Source: Rhodococcus pseudokoreensis (GTDB lineage: Bacteria > Actinomycetota > Actinomycetes > Mycobacteriales > Mycobacteriaceae). Taken from it: DNA of 64,000 nt. Every line of letters begins with the position of its first letter. Position 1 is the first letter of the stretch. The stretch spans positions 3,782,001 to 3,846,000 of the forward strand of contig NZ_CP070619.1 of NCBI RefSeq assembly GCF_017068395.1, read 5' to 3'. The notes under the pieces were generated by a model. It was not told the DNA's origin. It saw nothing but the letters and a program-made list of their open reading frames with translations, and did no database searches. Shown piece after piece: positions 8,434-17,127 of this stretch. Made by a program: the position numbers and the translations under genes.

Positions 8434-8476
8434 AAAAGGCTCTGACCTGGCGTCCAGCGCCACATCAGAGCCTTTT
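8434..8476 (-). terminator. Terminator of tRNA-Ser (bidirectional hairpin)
   Basis: A 12-bp perfect stem (AAAAGGCTCTGA / TCAGAGCCTTTT) encloses a GC-rich inner loop and lies 8 bp past the tRNA 3' end. Read on the minus strand it ends in a run of Ts, making it a classical intrinsic terminator for the tRNA. It also separates the tRNA from the toxin-antitoxin operon. Confidence 0.85.
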
Positions 8477-8483
8477 CACTCCG

Positions 8484-8570
8484 CGGAAGCGGAGGGATTT
8501 GAACCCCCGGTGGGTTTAACGCCACGCTCGCTTTCAAGGCGAGTGCATTCGGCCGCTCTGCCACGCTTCC
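8484..8570 (-). tRNA. tRNA-Ser (anticodon UGA)
   Basis: An 87-nt cloverleaf on the minus strand. The acceptor stem is GGAAGCG / CGCTTCC with discriminator G. The anticodon stem CTCGC/GCGAG holds the loop CTTGAAA, giving anticodon TGA (reads UCA codons). A long variable arm typical of serine tRNAs follows, then a T-arm with loop TTCAAAT. The CCA end is not encoded. tRNA-Ser genes are frequent integration targets, which fits the remnant and TA pair downstream of its 3' end. Confidence 0.97.
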
Positions 8571-8612
8571 GTGGGCGATCTTATCGGTACGGTGGCGGCA
8601 TCGGGCAACCGG

Positions 8613-9095
8613 TCAGCGGTCGCCGATGGCCTTGTCGACGCGTTCGAACACCTCGGCGAGAACCTTGAGCTGAGACTTGGTGAGCAGATCGACGAGGTTG
8701 CTGCGCACGCCGGCCACGTGGGTGGGGGCCGCGTCGGCGAGCCGGGCGCGACCTTCGTCGGTGATGACGGCGAGCACCCCGCGGCCGTCCTCGAGGCAGG
8801 TGTCGCGGGTGACCATGCCCTGCGCTTCCATCCGCCGGATCTGGTGGGTGAGGCGGCTGCGGGAGGAGAGGACGCCGTCCGCGAGGTCGCTCATGCGCAG
8901 CGAACCGTCCGGCGACTCGGACAGCAGCACCAGAATCCGGTAGTCCGCGAGGGAGAGGTCGTGTTTCTCCTGCAGATCCCGGTTGAGGACGTCCATCAGC
9001 CGCTGGTTGCCGTCCATGTATCCGCGCCAGGCGCGCATCTCGGCCGCCGTCAACCAGTTGGTTGCGGCTTCGGCGTCGGAGGTTTCTGCTGTCAC
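8613..9095 (-). CDS. MarR-family transcriptional regulator
   Basis: A 160-residue winged-helix regulator. The DNA-binding region is SLADYRILVLLSESPDGSLRMSDLADGVLSSRSRLTHQIRRMEAQGMV, followed by a wing with DGRGVLAVITDEGR. It is divergent from the quinone oxidoreductase gene (123 bp apart), which may be its target. No ligand can be inferred. Ends 43 bp before tRNA-Ser. Confidence 0.9.
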   Translation of the reverse strand: MTAETSDAEAATNWLTAAEMRAWRGYMDGNQRLMDVLNRDLQEKHDLSLADYRILVLLSESPDGSLRMSDLADGVLSSRSRLTHQIRRMEAQGMVTRDTCLEDGRGVLAVITDEGRARLADAAPTHVAGVRSNLVDLLTKSQLKVLAEVFERVDKAIGDR

Positions 9096-9217
9096 AGGTT
9101 CACATTCTAGTAGTCCGACATTACTTTCCAGTAGCGTGCGGTGGCCGAAGAGGCCGAGCGGTCGATTGGACCGGTCGCGGGCACCGGACGCGGGTGCGTT
9201 TCGCTAGCGTCGTTCCT

Positions 9218-10213
9218 ATGTATGCGATCACGATCGACCAGCCGGGCGGCCCCGAAGTCATGACGTGGGCCGAGCAGCCGGACCCGGAACTTCCCCCCGG
9301 TCACGTTCTCCTCGACGTCGCCGCGACGGCCGTCAACCGCGCCGACCTGTTGCAGCGTCAGGGGTTCTATCCGCCGCCGCCCGGGGCCAGCGACATCCTC
9401 GGGCTCGAATGCTCCGGCACGATCGCCGAACTCGGCGAGGGAGTGTCCGGCTGGTCCGTCGGCGACCAGGTGTGTGCGCTGCTGGCCGGCGGCGGCTACG
9501 CGGAGAAGGTGGCCGTCCCCGCCTCGCAGCTTCTGCCGCTGCCCGAGGGCGTCGATCTGCTCGTCGCGGCGTCGCTGCCGGAGGTCGCGTGCACGGTGTG
9601 GGCGAACGTCGTGATGGGCGCCGGACTGTCCCGCGGCGACGTGCTGCTGGTGCACGGCGGTGGCGGCGGCATCGGCACCCACGCCATCCAGGTGGGCGTC
9701 GCGCTGGGGGCCCGCGTGGCCGTCACCGCCGGATCCGAGGAGAAATTGGCGCGCTGCCGCGAACTCGGCGCCGACATCCTCGTCAACTACCGCGAAGCCG
9801 ATTTCGTCGACGAGATCCGCAAGGCGACGGACGGACACGGCGCCGACGTGATCCTCGACAACATGGGCGGCGCCTACCTGGACCGCAATGTCGACGCGCT
9901 CGCCGCCGACGGCCGGCTCGTCGTGATCGGCATGCAGGGCGGCCGCAAGGGCGAACTGGACCTGGGCAAGGTGCTGGCCAAACGCGCCCACGTGACGGCC
10001 GCCGGACTACGGGGGCGCCCCGAGTCGGGTCGCGAGGGCAAGGCCGACATCGTCGCCGACGTCCGCAAGCGGCTGTGGCCGCTGATCGCGGAGGGCGCGG
10101 TCCAGCCCGTCGTCTCGGCCGAACTACCCATCACCGAGGCTCCGCGCGGACACGAACTGCTCGACTCCGCGGACACCGTCGGCAAGGTGATCCTGACGAT
10201 CCCGCGGAACTGA
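9218..10213 (+). CDS. Zinc-free NAD(P)H:quinone oxidoreductase (MDR family)
   Basis: A 331-residue medium-chain dehydrogenase of the zeta-crystallin/PIG3 quinone reductase type, reducing quinones or enones with NADPH. The N-terminal GroES-like domain has NRADLLQRQGFYPPPPGASDILGLECSG and lacks zinc cysteines. The Rossmann fold starts at VHGGGGGIGTHAIQ. ATG 9218 begins at the conserved MYAITIDQPGGPE; the frame is open upstream to 9062, but that part is low-quality and enters the divergent promoter. Corresponds by position to M. tuberculosis Rv3777, with the aminotransferase-like gene convergent as in that species. Confidence 0.9.
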   Translation: MYAITIDQPGGPEVMTWAEQPDPELPPGHVLLDVAATAVNRADLLQRQGFYPPPPGASDILGLECSGTIAELGEGVSGWSVGDQVCALLAGGGYAEKVAVPASQLLPLPEGVDLLVAASLPEVACTVWANVVMGAGLSRGDVLLVHGGGGGIGTHAIQVGVALGARVAVTAGSEEKLARCRELGADILVNYREADFVDEIRKATDGHGADVILDNMGGAYLDRNVDALAADGRLVVIGMQGGRKGELDLGKVLAKRAHVTAAGLRGRPESGREGKADIVADVRKRLWPLIAEGAVQPVVSAELPITEAPRGHELLDSADTVGKVILTIPRN

Positions 10214-10219
10214 CGCCTC

Positions 10220-10245
10220 GTCCGGTGTGACAGTCCGGTGTGACA
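10220..10245 (+). repeat. Tandem 13-bp direct repeat
   Basis: GTCCGGTGTGACA occurs twice head to tail just after the oxidoreductase stop. The second copy runs into the left arm of the terminator hairpin at 10239. Probably a local slippage duplication. Confidence 0.7.
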
Positions 10246-10271
10246 TTCGTCCCGACGAAACGAATGTCACA
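10239..10271. terminator. Bidirectional hairpin between convergent genes
   Basis: A perfect 12-bp stem (TGTGACATTCGT / ACGAATGTCACA) with a 9-nt loop lies between the ends of the quinone oxidoreductase and the aminotransferase-like gene. Its place between two convergent stops suits a terminator serving both. Confidence 0.8.
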
Positions 10272-10281
10272 TCGGGCGGGC

Positions 10282-11484
10282 TCAGCCCAGGGTGGCGAGC
10301 TCGTTGACGAGCTGGTCGATCTCGTAGCGGGTGGTGTACGGCGCGAGACCGATGGTGACGGCGCCGCCCTCGTCGTTGACACCCAGGGCGTCGAGCAGCC
10401 GGGAGCCGCCGTGGACGCCGCTGACGGTGGCGATGCGCTTGTCGGCGAGGTGCGACGCGACCTTGTCGGCCGAGACTCCGGCGACGGTGAAGCTGAGCGT
10501 CGGAACCCGACTCGGCGACCGGCCGATGACCATCACCTGCGGTAGCCGCTTCAGCGAGGACATGAGGTGGTCGAACAGGGTGTCCTGGTAGTTCTGCAGC
10601 GAGCTGATGGACGCCTCGAGCTTCTCGCGCCGGGAACCGGTGGCCGACTCGTCGAGGTTCGCGAGGAAGTCGATCGACGTGGTGAGGCCGGCGAGGAGCG
10701 CGAACTGGTGCACCCCGACCTCGAGACGTTCGACACCCCGCGCATACGGGTTGAGCGACACGGCCGGGATGCGGTCGAGGAGCGACGGGTCGCGGAAGAC
10801 GAGTGCCCCGACCTGCGGTCCGCCCCAGGAGGTGGCGCCGACGGCGACGACGTCCGCACCGAGTTCGTTGATGTCGACGTGCGCGTAGGGGGCGGCGCCG
10901 ATCGCGTCGACGACCATCAGTCCGCCGACTTCGTGGACGCGGTCCGAGGCGACGCGGACGTCGGGCGCCGAGCCGACGATCGGGGAGGCGGCGGTGAGTG
11001 CGACCAGGCGCGTCGTGGTGGTGATGAGGTCCTGGAACTGCCAGCTGGGGAGTTCGCAGGTCTCGATCTCGACCTCCGCCCATCGCACCTGGGCGCCGTA
11101 GCGGCTGGCCACGCGCAACCAGGGGGCCACGTTCGCTTCCTCGTCGAGGCGGGAGAGCACGAGCCCGGTTCCGAGACCGAGTCGCGTGCTCAGCGACTCC
11201 GCCAGCCAGGCCAGGAGAACGGATCGGTCGGGTCCGAGCACGACCCCGGCGGGATCGCCTCCGACCAGGTCGGCGACGGCTGCTCGGGCCGCATCGAGAA
11301 CCGCCGCACTGCGCCGGCTGGACACATGTCGTCCGGTCGACGAAGAGGCAGAAGCCCGGAAGGCCGTGGAGACAGTGCGCGACACCGCGTCCGGAATCTG
11401 CATGCCGGCCTGCGGATCGAGATGGATCCAACCGTCGCCGAGTGAGGGGATGAGTCCCCGAACGCGGGCAACGTCGTAAGCCAT
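10282..11484 (-). CDS. Class V aminotransferase-fold protein lacking PLP lysine
   Basis: A 400-residue protein of the cysteine-desulfurase-like family (Rv3778c-type). The fold is complete, but two hallmark residues are changed. The PLP Schiff-base lysine position is Ser219 ([18 protein letters not shown]), and the histidine that normally stacks on the PLP ring is Glu115 ([12 protein letters not shown]). It should therefore not act as a normal PLP enzyme. My recollection is that the mycobacterial orthologue also lacks the lysine, so the change looks old rather than a recent defect. ATG 11484 gives the conserved [10 protein letters not shown] start. Divergent from bpa (132 bp). Confidence 0.82.
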   Translation of the reverse strand: MAYDVARVRGLIPSLGDGWIHLDPQAGMQIPDAVSRTVSTAFRASASSSTGRHVSSRRSAAVLDAARAAVADLVGGDPAGVVLGPDRSVLLAWLAESLSTRLGLGTGLVLSRLDEEANVAPWLRVASRYGAQVRWAEVEIETCELPSWQFQDLITTTTRLVALTAASPIVGSAPDVRVASDRVHEVGGLMVVDAIGAAPYAHVDINELGADVVAVGATSWGGPQVGALVFRDPSLLDRIPAVSLNPYARGVERLEVGVHQFALLAGLTTSIDFLANLDESATGSRREKLEASISSLQNYQDTLFDHLMSSLKRLPQVMVIGRSPSRVPTLSFTVAGVSADKVASHLADKRIATVSGVHGGSRLLDALGVNDEGGAVTIGLAPYTTRYEIDQLVNELATLG

Positions 11485-11616
11485 GCCCGACACTCTAAGA
11501 CCCCAAGTCAATACGGTCGAAGCCAGCCATCGATTGTTGCCAGATGCAACAAAGATGGAAAGGGCCAAATCGGACGCACTTTCGCACTGCCGCGCAGGAA
11601 CAGCCAAGATGGAGGC

Positions 11617-12210
11617 ATGACGAACTCGGAGAATGAACACGTAGTCGTGATCGGCCCCGACGGTCAGCCCATGGCGATTCCCGTCGCCGAGGCGGCGAGC
11701 AAGCCCGAGGGCTCCGACGCCGCGGGAGCCGCCGCCGCCGAGAACGGGAACGGCACCGAGTCGATCGCCGACATGGTGGAGCAGCCGGCCAAGGTCATGC
11801 GCATCGGAACGATGATCAAGCAACTCCTCGAGGAGGTGCGCGCAGCACCGCTCGACGACGCCAGCCGCAACCGGTTGAAGGAGATCCACAAGTCGTCGAT
11901 CCGCGAACTCGAGCAGGGCCTGGCCCCCGAACTGCGCGACGAACTCGAACGCCTCACGCTGCCCTTCACCGACGACACCGTCCCCACCGACGCCGAACTC
12001 CGCATCGCGCAGGCACAGCTGGTGGGGTGGCTCGAAGGACTGTTCCACGGTATCCAGACGGCCCTGTTCGCCCAGCAGATGGCGGCCCGCTCCCAGCTCG
12101 AGCAGATGCGTCAGGGAGCCCTGCCTCCGGGCATCAGCATGGGCAACCCGCACGGGCCGCACAACAACGATCCGGGATCGCAGTCGAGCGGTACCGGCCA
12201 GTACCTGTAG
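11617..12210 (+). CDS. bpa: Bacterial proteasome activator Bpa
   Basis: A 197-residue orthologue of Bpa/PafE (Rv3780). This is the ATP-independent ring activator that opens the 20S proteasome gate for unfolded substrates. It ends in GQYL, the proteasome-docking motif. The central helical bundle (about residues 50-160: [22 protein letters not shown]...) forms the ring; both ends are low-complexity and probably disordered. The start ATG at 11617 gives [16 protein letters not shown]. As in M. tuberculosis it lies beside the aminotransferase-like gene and before wzm/wzt, an order conserved without obvious functional link. Confidence 0.93.
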   Translation: MTNSENEHVVVIGPDGQPMAIPVAEAASKPEGSDAAGAAAAENGNGTESIADMVEQPAKVMRIGTMIKQLLEEVRAAPLDDASRNRLKEIHKSSIRELEQGLAPELRDELERLTLPFTDDTVPTDAELRIAQAQLVGWLEGLFHGIQTALFAQQMAARSQLEQMRQGALPPGISMGNPHGPHNNDPGSQSSGTGQYL

Positions 12211-12252
12211 CAACGGGCGAAACAGCATGGAACTCGACTCCCGGTAGGCTCG

Positions 12253-13131
12253 GTGCCCGTGTCAGCATCCGCTATCGAAACCGAGGCCGCAGGCGGCCCG
12301 CTCCCGGCGTCCGACTCGCAGACCTTCCGTCGCGCGTTCAAGGACCTCAGGGACGGCTTCGCTCAGCGCGAGCTGTGGCTGAGCCTCGGCTGGCAGGACA
12401 TCAAGCAGCGTTACCGCCGGTCGGTGATCGGCCCGTTCTGGATCACCATCGCCACCGGCGTGCAAGCCGCGGCGATGGGCATCCTGTACTCGGCCCTGCT
12501 GGACATCCCGCTGGACGAGTTCCTGCCGTACGTCACGGTGGGTCTGATCGTCTGGAACCTGATCAGCGCGAGCATCCTCGAGGGGTCCGAGGTGTTCATC
12601 GCCAACGAGGGGCTGATCAAACAGCTGCCGTCGGCGCTGAGCGTCCACGTGTACCGGCTGGTGTGGCGGCAACTGCTGCTGTTCGCCCACAACCTCGTCA
12701 TCTACGTGATCATGCTGTTCGCGTTCGGGGTGTGGCGGCACCTGACCTGGACGTCGCTGGCCGCGATCCCGGCGATCGCGCTGATCGTCGTCAACGCGGC
12801 GTGGGTGTCGATCATGTTCGGCATCTTCTCCACCCGCTACCGGGACATCGCGCCGATCCTCGGCAGCATGACGCTGCTGCTGTTCGTGCTGACACCGATC
12901 ATGTGGACCACGCAGAGCCTGGAGGCGCAGGGCGGTCAGGCCGCCGAGCGCGTCAAGCTCGCCGAGCTGAACCCGCTGTTCCACTACCTCGATATCGTGC
13001 GCGCGCCGATGATCGGGCAGGACCAGCAGGCGTACCACTGGTACATCGTGCTGGCCATCACCGTCGTCGGCTGGACCGCCGCCATCCTCGCGCTTCGCAA
13101 GTACCGGGCCCGTGTGCCCTACTGGGTTTAG
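12253..13131 (+). CDS. wzm: Galactan exporter, ABC permease Wzm
   Basis: A 292-residue ABC-2 type permease of polysaccharide exporters. A cytoplasmic N-terminal helix ([19 protein letters not shown]) is followed by about six membrane helices. With Wzt it flips the polyprenyl-linked galactan across the membrane for arabinan addition; orthologue of mycobacterial Rv3783. The GTG start at 12253 is 42 bp after bpa; a second GTG at 12259 is possible. The wzt gene follows 12 bp later, so they form an operon with glfT1. Confidence 0.92.
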   Translation: MPVSASAIETEAAGGPLPASDSQTFRRAFKDLRDGFAQRELWLSLGWQDIKQRYRRSVIGPFWITIATGVQAAAMGILYSALLDIPLDEFLPYVTVGLIVWNLISASILEGSEVFIANEGLIKQLPSALSVHVYRLVWRQLLLFAHNLVIYVIMLFAFGVWRHLTWTSLAAIPAIALIVVNAAWVSIMFGIFSTRYRDIAPILGSMTLLLFVLTPIMWTTQSLEAQGGQAAERVKLAELNPLFHYLDIVRAPMIGQDQQAYHWYIVLAITVVGWTAAILALRKYRARVPYWV

Positions 13132-13143
13132 GGGTCTGAAGAC

Positions 13144-14040
13144 ATGACAGAACATGTGAGTATCGAGACGCGGGATGCCTGCGTCGACTTTCCGATCTTC
13201 GACGCCAAGTCCCGGTCGCTGAAGAAGGCGTTCCTCGGCAAGGCCGGCGGATCCATCGGTCGCAACAACTCGGACGTCGTGGTGGTCGAGGCCCTGCGCG
13301 ACATCAACCTGTCGCTGAAGGAAGGCGACCGGATCGGTCTGGTCGGCCACAACGGTGCCGGCAAGTCGACGCTGCTGCGGTTGCTGTCCGGCATCTACGA
13401 GCCCACCCGCGGCAGCGCGAGCATCCGCGGTCGCGTGGCCCCGGTCTTCGACCTCGGTGTGGGCATGGACCCCGAGATCTCCGGCTACGAGAACATCATC
13501 ATCCGCGGGCTGTTCCTCGGGCAGACCCGCAAGCAGATGCTCGCGAAGATGGACGAGATCGCCGACTTCACCGAACTGGGCGAGTACCTGTCGATGCCGC
13601 TGCGCACGTACTCCACCGGCATGCGGGTGCGCGTCGCGATGGGCGTGGTCACCAGCATCGACCCGGAGATCCTGCTGCTCGACGAGGGCATCGGCGCCGT
13701 CGACGCGGAGTTCATGAAGAAGGCGCGCGTCCGGTTGCAGGCCCTGGTGGAGCGGTCCGGGATCCTGGTGTTCGCCAGCCACTCCAACGAGTTCCTCGCC
13801 CAGCTGTGCGACCGGGCCATGTGGATCGACCACGGTCAGATCCGGCAGGAGGGCGGCATCGAGGACGTCGTCCGCGCGTACGAGGGCGACGACGCCGCCG
13901 ACCACGTCCGCCACGTGATCTACGAGATGGACCGGGAGAAGTCCGGGCTGACCCGCGCGGCCGAACGGGACGCCCGTAGCGTCGGATCGAACGAGCGTCC
14001 CGTTCGCACGGCCGCGGAAGCCGAGGCGGAGTCCGCGTGA
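13144..14040 (+). CDS. wzt: Galactan exporter, ABC ATPase Wzt
   Basis: A 298-residue ATPase partner of Wzm. Walker A is GHNGAGKST, the signature YSTGMRVRVAMG, and Walker B EILLLDEGIGAVD. The N-terminal extension before Walker A (residues 1-65) is typical of Wzt-type ATPases. There is no C-terminal carbohydrate-binding domain, so export does not depend on a terminal cap, as in mycobacterial Rv3781. The tail (residues about 265-298) is hydrophilic and variable. Its stop overlaps the glfT1 start (GTGA). Confidence 0.93.
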   Translation: MTEHVSIETRDACVDFPIFDAKSRSLKKAFLGKAGGSIGRNNSDVVVVEALRDINLSLKEGDRIGLVGHNGAGKSTLLRLLSGIYEPTRGSASIRGRVAPVFDLGVGMDPEISGYENIIIRGLFLGQTRKQMLAKMDEIADFTELGEYLSMPLRTYSTGMRVRVAMGVVTSIDPEILLLDEGIGAVDAEFMKKARVRLQALVERSGILVFASHSNEFLAQLCDRAMWIDHGQIRQEGGIEDVVRAYEGDDAADHVRHVIYEMDREKSGLTRAAERDARSVGSNERPVRTAAEAEAESA

Positions 14041-14948
14041 GCGCTGCTGCCGAGCGGATCGTCGGCGTCGTCGTCACCCACAAACGCCGGGAACTGCTGG
14101 CGGAGTCGCTGAAGGTCCTCGGCTCGCAGACGCGTCCGCTGGACCATCTGGTGGTCGTGGACAACGCCGCCGAGGACGACGTGCGCGCACTCGTCGAGTC
14201 GTCCGGGATCCCCACCAGCTACCTCGGGTCGCAGCACAATCTGGGCGGGGCGGGCGGCTTCGCCCTGGGGATTCTGTACGCCCTCTCGCTCGGCGCCGAC
14301 TGGGTGTGGCTCGCCGACGACGACGGCAGGCCCGAGGGGCCGAAGGTCCTGGAGACGCTACTCGACTGCGCGCAGCGGCACGGGCTGGCCGAGGTGTCCC
14401 CCGTGGTCTGTGACATCGACGACCCCGACCGGCTCGCGTTCCCGCTGCGCCGCGGCGTCGAGTGGCGTCGGCTGCGGTCCGAACTGTTCACCGACGGCGA
14501 CGACTCGGCCGACCTGCTGCCGGGCATCGCGTCGCTGTTCAACGGCGCCCTGTTCCGGGCGTCGGCGATCGACACGGTCGGCGTCCCCGACCTGCGGCTG
14601 TTCGTCCGCGGCGACGAGGTGGAGGTGCATCGCCGGCTGGTGCGGTCGGGGCTGCCGTTCGGCACGTGCCTGCAGACGGCGTACGTGCACCCGAACGGCG
14701 CGGAGGAGTTCAAACCGATCCTCGGCGGCCGGATGCACACCCAGTACCCGGACAACGAGACGAAACGCTTCTTCACCTACCGCAACCGCGGCTATCTGCT
14801 GTCCCAGCCGGGCATGCGGAAGCTGCTGCCGCAGGAATGGGTGCGGTTCGGGTGGTACTTCCTCGTCACGAGGCGTGATCCGCAGGGTCTGCGGGAGTGG
14901 ATGCGGCTGCGCAAGCTGGGCCGTCAGGAGCGGTTCGAGCGGCCGTAA
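14037..14948 (+). CDS. glfT1: Galactofuranosyltransferase GlfT1
   Basis: A 303-residue GT2 enzyme, orthologue of Rv3782. It adds the first two galactofuranose residues to the polyprenyl-PP-GlcNAc-rhamnose linker from UDP-Galf at the inner membrane face. The nucleotide-binding DXD is in WLADDDGRPE. The C-terminal acceptor region has FVRGDEVEVHRRLVRSG. Translationally coupled to wzt by a 4-bp overlap, placing priming and export in one operon. About 200 bp of mostly non-coding sequence follows. Confidence 0.92.
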   Translation: MSAAAERIVGVVVTHKRRELLAESLKVLGSQTRPLDHLVVVDNAAEDDVRALVESSGIPTSYLGSQHNLGGAGGFALGILYALSLGADWVWLADDDGRPEGPKVLETLLDCAQRHGLAEVSPVVCDIDDPDRLAFPLRRGVEWRRLRSELFTDGDDSADLLPGIASLFNGALFRASAIDTVGVPDLRLFVRGDEVEVHRRLVRSGLPFGTCLQTAYVHPNGAEEFKPILGGRMHTQYPDNETKRFFTYRNRGYLLSQPGMRKLLPQEWVRFGWYFLVTRRDPQGLREWMRLRKLGRQERFERP

Positions 14949-15036
14949 ATTCGGTTGCGCCCGGGTTCCGCCGGGTGGGAGCATCGTGGGGTTCCGGTCG
15001 AAAGATCCCGATGTGCTGCGAAGGAGTGAGTGTCCG

Positions 15037-15093
15037 ATGACTGTCTCGTCGGTCGACGCCGCGTGCGTCCACTCCCCCTTCCCCCTCGCCTGA
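15037..15093 (+). CDS. Possible 18-residue leader peptide
   Basis: A tiny ORF (MTVSSVDAACVHSPFPLA) with a good ribosome site (AAGGAG, 10 nt before the ATG). It ends 53 nt before the RsgA-like gene. Its position and ribosome site suggest a translated leader. The single Cys and His codons do not make a clear attenuation signal, and no recognised leader family is matched. Could also be chance. Confidence 0.3.
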   Translation: MTVSSVDAACVHSPFPLA

Positions 15094-15146
15094 CCGAACC
15101 CGCGCAGTGGTCCGGTCGGCTCATCGACCCGAGGATCACACCCACC

Positions 15147-16187
15147 ATGTTCGATTCTGGACACCTCCTGCCCTACGGCTGGAACGACACTCTTTCCGAC
15201 ACCTTCGACAGCTACCCCGACGACGGCCGCGAGCCCGGCCGGGTGATCCGCGTGGACCGCGGGCGCTGCGACGTCGCCGCGCCCGCCGGCGTCGTCCACG
15301 CCCTCGCCGGTGAGCACACCCTGTGCACCGGCGACTGGGTGACACTTCACCGGCACGGCGACGACATCGCCGTCGCCGATCTGTTCCCCCGGCGCAGCGC
15401 GATCGTCCGGTCGTCCGCGTCCGGCCGGTCCGAGGGGCAACTCCTCGCGGCCAACGTCGACACGGTGGTGATCGCCGCCGCACTGGACACCGCCCTCGAT
15501 CTCGGGCGCATCGAACGACTGCTCGCGCTGTCGTGGGAGAGTGGCGCGCAGCCGGTGGTCGCGCTCACCAAATCCGATACCGTGCAGGACGTTTCCCTCG
15601 CGACCGCGGAAGTGGCGGCGGTGGCGCCGGGCGCGACCGTGGTCGCGGTGAGCGCCGACACCGGCGACGGCGTCGACATCCTCACCGCCGTGATCGACGG
15701 GACCGTCGCCCTCATCGGACCGTCGGGCGCGGGCAAGTCGACGCTCGCGAACGCGTTGCTCGGCGCGGACGTGCTCGCCACCGGACGCGTCCGCGAGGGC
15801 GACAACAAGGGACGCCACACGACGGCGCACCGGGAACTGCTGCCGCTGCCGTCCGGCGGCGCCCTGATCGACACCCCGGGACTGCGGGGTGTCGGCATGT
15901 GGGACGCGGCCGACGGCATCGACAAGACGTTCCCCGAGATCGAGGAACTTGCGGCGCAGTGCCGGTTCGCGGACTGCTCGCACGAGACCGAACCCGGCTG
16001 CGCGGTCCTCGAAGCGGTGGCCGGCGGCGCATTGCCCGAACGCAGACTCGCCAGCTACCGCAAGCTGATTCGCGAGAACGGGTGGATCGCGTCCCGCAGC
16101 GACGCACGGCTGCGGGCCGAGCGGGAGCGTGAGTGGAAGACCATCGCCCGCTGGCAACGCCAGATGTACCGCAGCCGCGGTCACTGA
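15147..16187 (+). CDS. RsgA/YjeQ-like circularly permuted GTPase
   Basis: A 346-residue GTPase with permuted motif order: G4 (VALTKSD), then G1 (GPSGAGKSTLAN), G2 (KGRHTT), G3 (DTPG). An OB-fold precedes the G domain and a zinc site follows (CRFADCSHETEPGC). RsgA matures the 30S ribosomal subunit. ATG 15147 is chosen because the frame upstream of it is poor. In M. tuberculosis the rsgA gene lies near aroA, not here, so this may be a second paralogue or a relocated gene; the genome would have to be checked. Flanked by cell-wall genes with no obvious link. Confidence 0.85.
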   Translation: MFDSGHLLPYGWNDTLSDTFDSYPDDGREPGRVIRVDRGRCDVAAPAGVVHALAGEHTLCTGDWVTLHRHGDDIAVADLFPRRSAIVRSSASGRSEGQLLAANVDTVVIAAALDTALDLGRIERLLALSWESGAQPVVALTKSDTVQDVSLATAEVAAVAPGATVVAVSADTGDGVDILTAVIDGTVALIGPSGAGKSTLANALLGADVLATGRVREGDNKGRHTTAHRELLPLPSGGALIDTPGLRGVGMWDAADGIDKTFPEIEELAAQCRFADCSHETEPGCAVLEAVAGGALPERRLASYRKLIRENGWIASRSDARLRAEREREWKTIARWQRQMYRSRGH

Positions 16188-16251
16188 CCGAGCGTCCGCC
16201 CCGCATCCCCGTTCACTCCCTGAGCCGGGATGCGGGTGGCAACATGGAGAT

Positions 16252-17127
16252 ATGTTCGACCTTCGGAGAAAGGCCCGTCTCAAGTTTCAACGTGCCATGT
16301 CCGAGGTTGTCGCCGAGTCCGACCGGCGGTCCCGCGAGCTCACCGAGAACCAGCACGACCAGACCCTCGCCGAGCTGAGCGCGACCAACCAGGAACTGGC
16401 CCGGGTGCTGTCCGAGCTGTCCGACGCCCGCATGGAGATCTCCGACGTCCAGCAGCGGCTCGGCGAACTCGAGCAGCAGGCCCGCCGCGACATCACCCAG
16501 GCGCTGGACGTGCGGGCCACGAAGGAGGCCGCGGAGTTCGTGCTCGAGCACATGCCGAAGGCGCCCGTGTTCTGGAACCCGCAGGACACGCTGCGGTACG
16601 GACTGTCGCAGGTGGAGGTCGAGGGGCTGGCCCTCGAATTCGGGGTGGCGTCGGGCACGACGCTCCGGATCATCGTCGAACAGTTGAAGGACGCCGAGCA
16701 CGAGGTGTTCGGGTTCGACGTGTTCTCCGGGCTGCCGCAGACGTGGCGCACCGGCTTCCCGGCCGGGGAGTTCGCGCAGGAGAAACTGCCCAAGGTGCGG
16801 GGCGCGGAGTTGGTGCCCGGACTGTTCGAGGACACGCTGTCGGGCTTCCTCGAGAAGCACCCCGGACCGGTGTCGTTCGTGCACCTCGACGCCGACCTCT
16901 ACTCGTCGACGAAGTCGGTGCTCGACCGGCTCGAACACCGACTCGTCGCGGGCACGGTGATCGTGTTCGACGAGTTCTTCAACTTCCCCGGCTGGCAGGA
17001 ACACGAATACCGGGCGTGGACGGAATTCGTCGACCGCACCGGTGTCGATTTCGAGTACCTCAGCTACACCGCCAACCACGAGCAGGTGGTCGTGCGGATC
17101 ACCGCACCAGCTTCACCGCCTGGGTGA
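16252..17127 (+). CDS. TylF/MycF-like SAM-dependent methyltransferase with coiled coil
   Basis: A 291-residue protein. Residues about 12-95 are a heptad-rich coiled coil (AMSEVVAESDRRSREL...ELEQQARR). The rest is a class I methyltransferase of the macrocin-O-methyltransferase group: LEFGVASGTT (SAM loop), FVHLDADLYSST and VIVFDEFFNFPGWQEHEYRAW (metal and substrate motifs). Members O-methylate sugars. With glycosyltransferases around it, a role in methylating an envelope glycan is plausible but unproven. Its 3' end overlaps the convergent GT-C gene by 29 bp. ATG 16252 follows GGAGAT. Confidence 0.78.
   Translation: MFDLRRKARLKFQRAMSEVVAESDRRSRELTENQHDQTLAELSATNQELARVLSELSDARMEISDVQQRLGELEQQARRDITQALDVRATKEAAEFVLEHMPKAPVFWNPQDTLRYGLSQVEVEGLALEFGVASGTTLRIIVEQLKDAEHEVFGFDVFSGLPQTWRTGFPAGEFAQEKLPKVRGAELVPGLFEDTLSGFLEKHPGPVSFVHLDADLYSSTKSVLDRLEHRLVAGTVIVFDEFFNFPGWQEHEYRAWTEFVDRTGVDFEYLSYTANHEQVVVRITAPASPPG

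Noticed and set aside
9096..9130. Possible MarR operator (AGTA...TACT) upstream of the MarR gene
   Set aside because: Only four to five matched bases per arm; not distinguishable from chance.
11485..12228. N-terminal extension of the aminotransferase-like gene on the minus strand
   Set aside because: It would cover bpa entirely; the conserved [10 protein letters not shown] start at 11484 fits the family.
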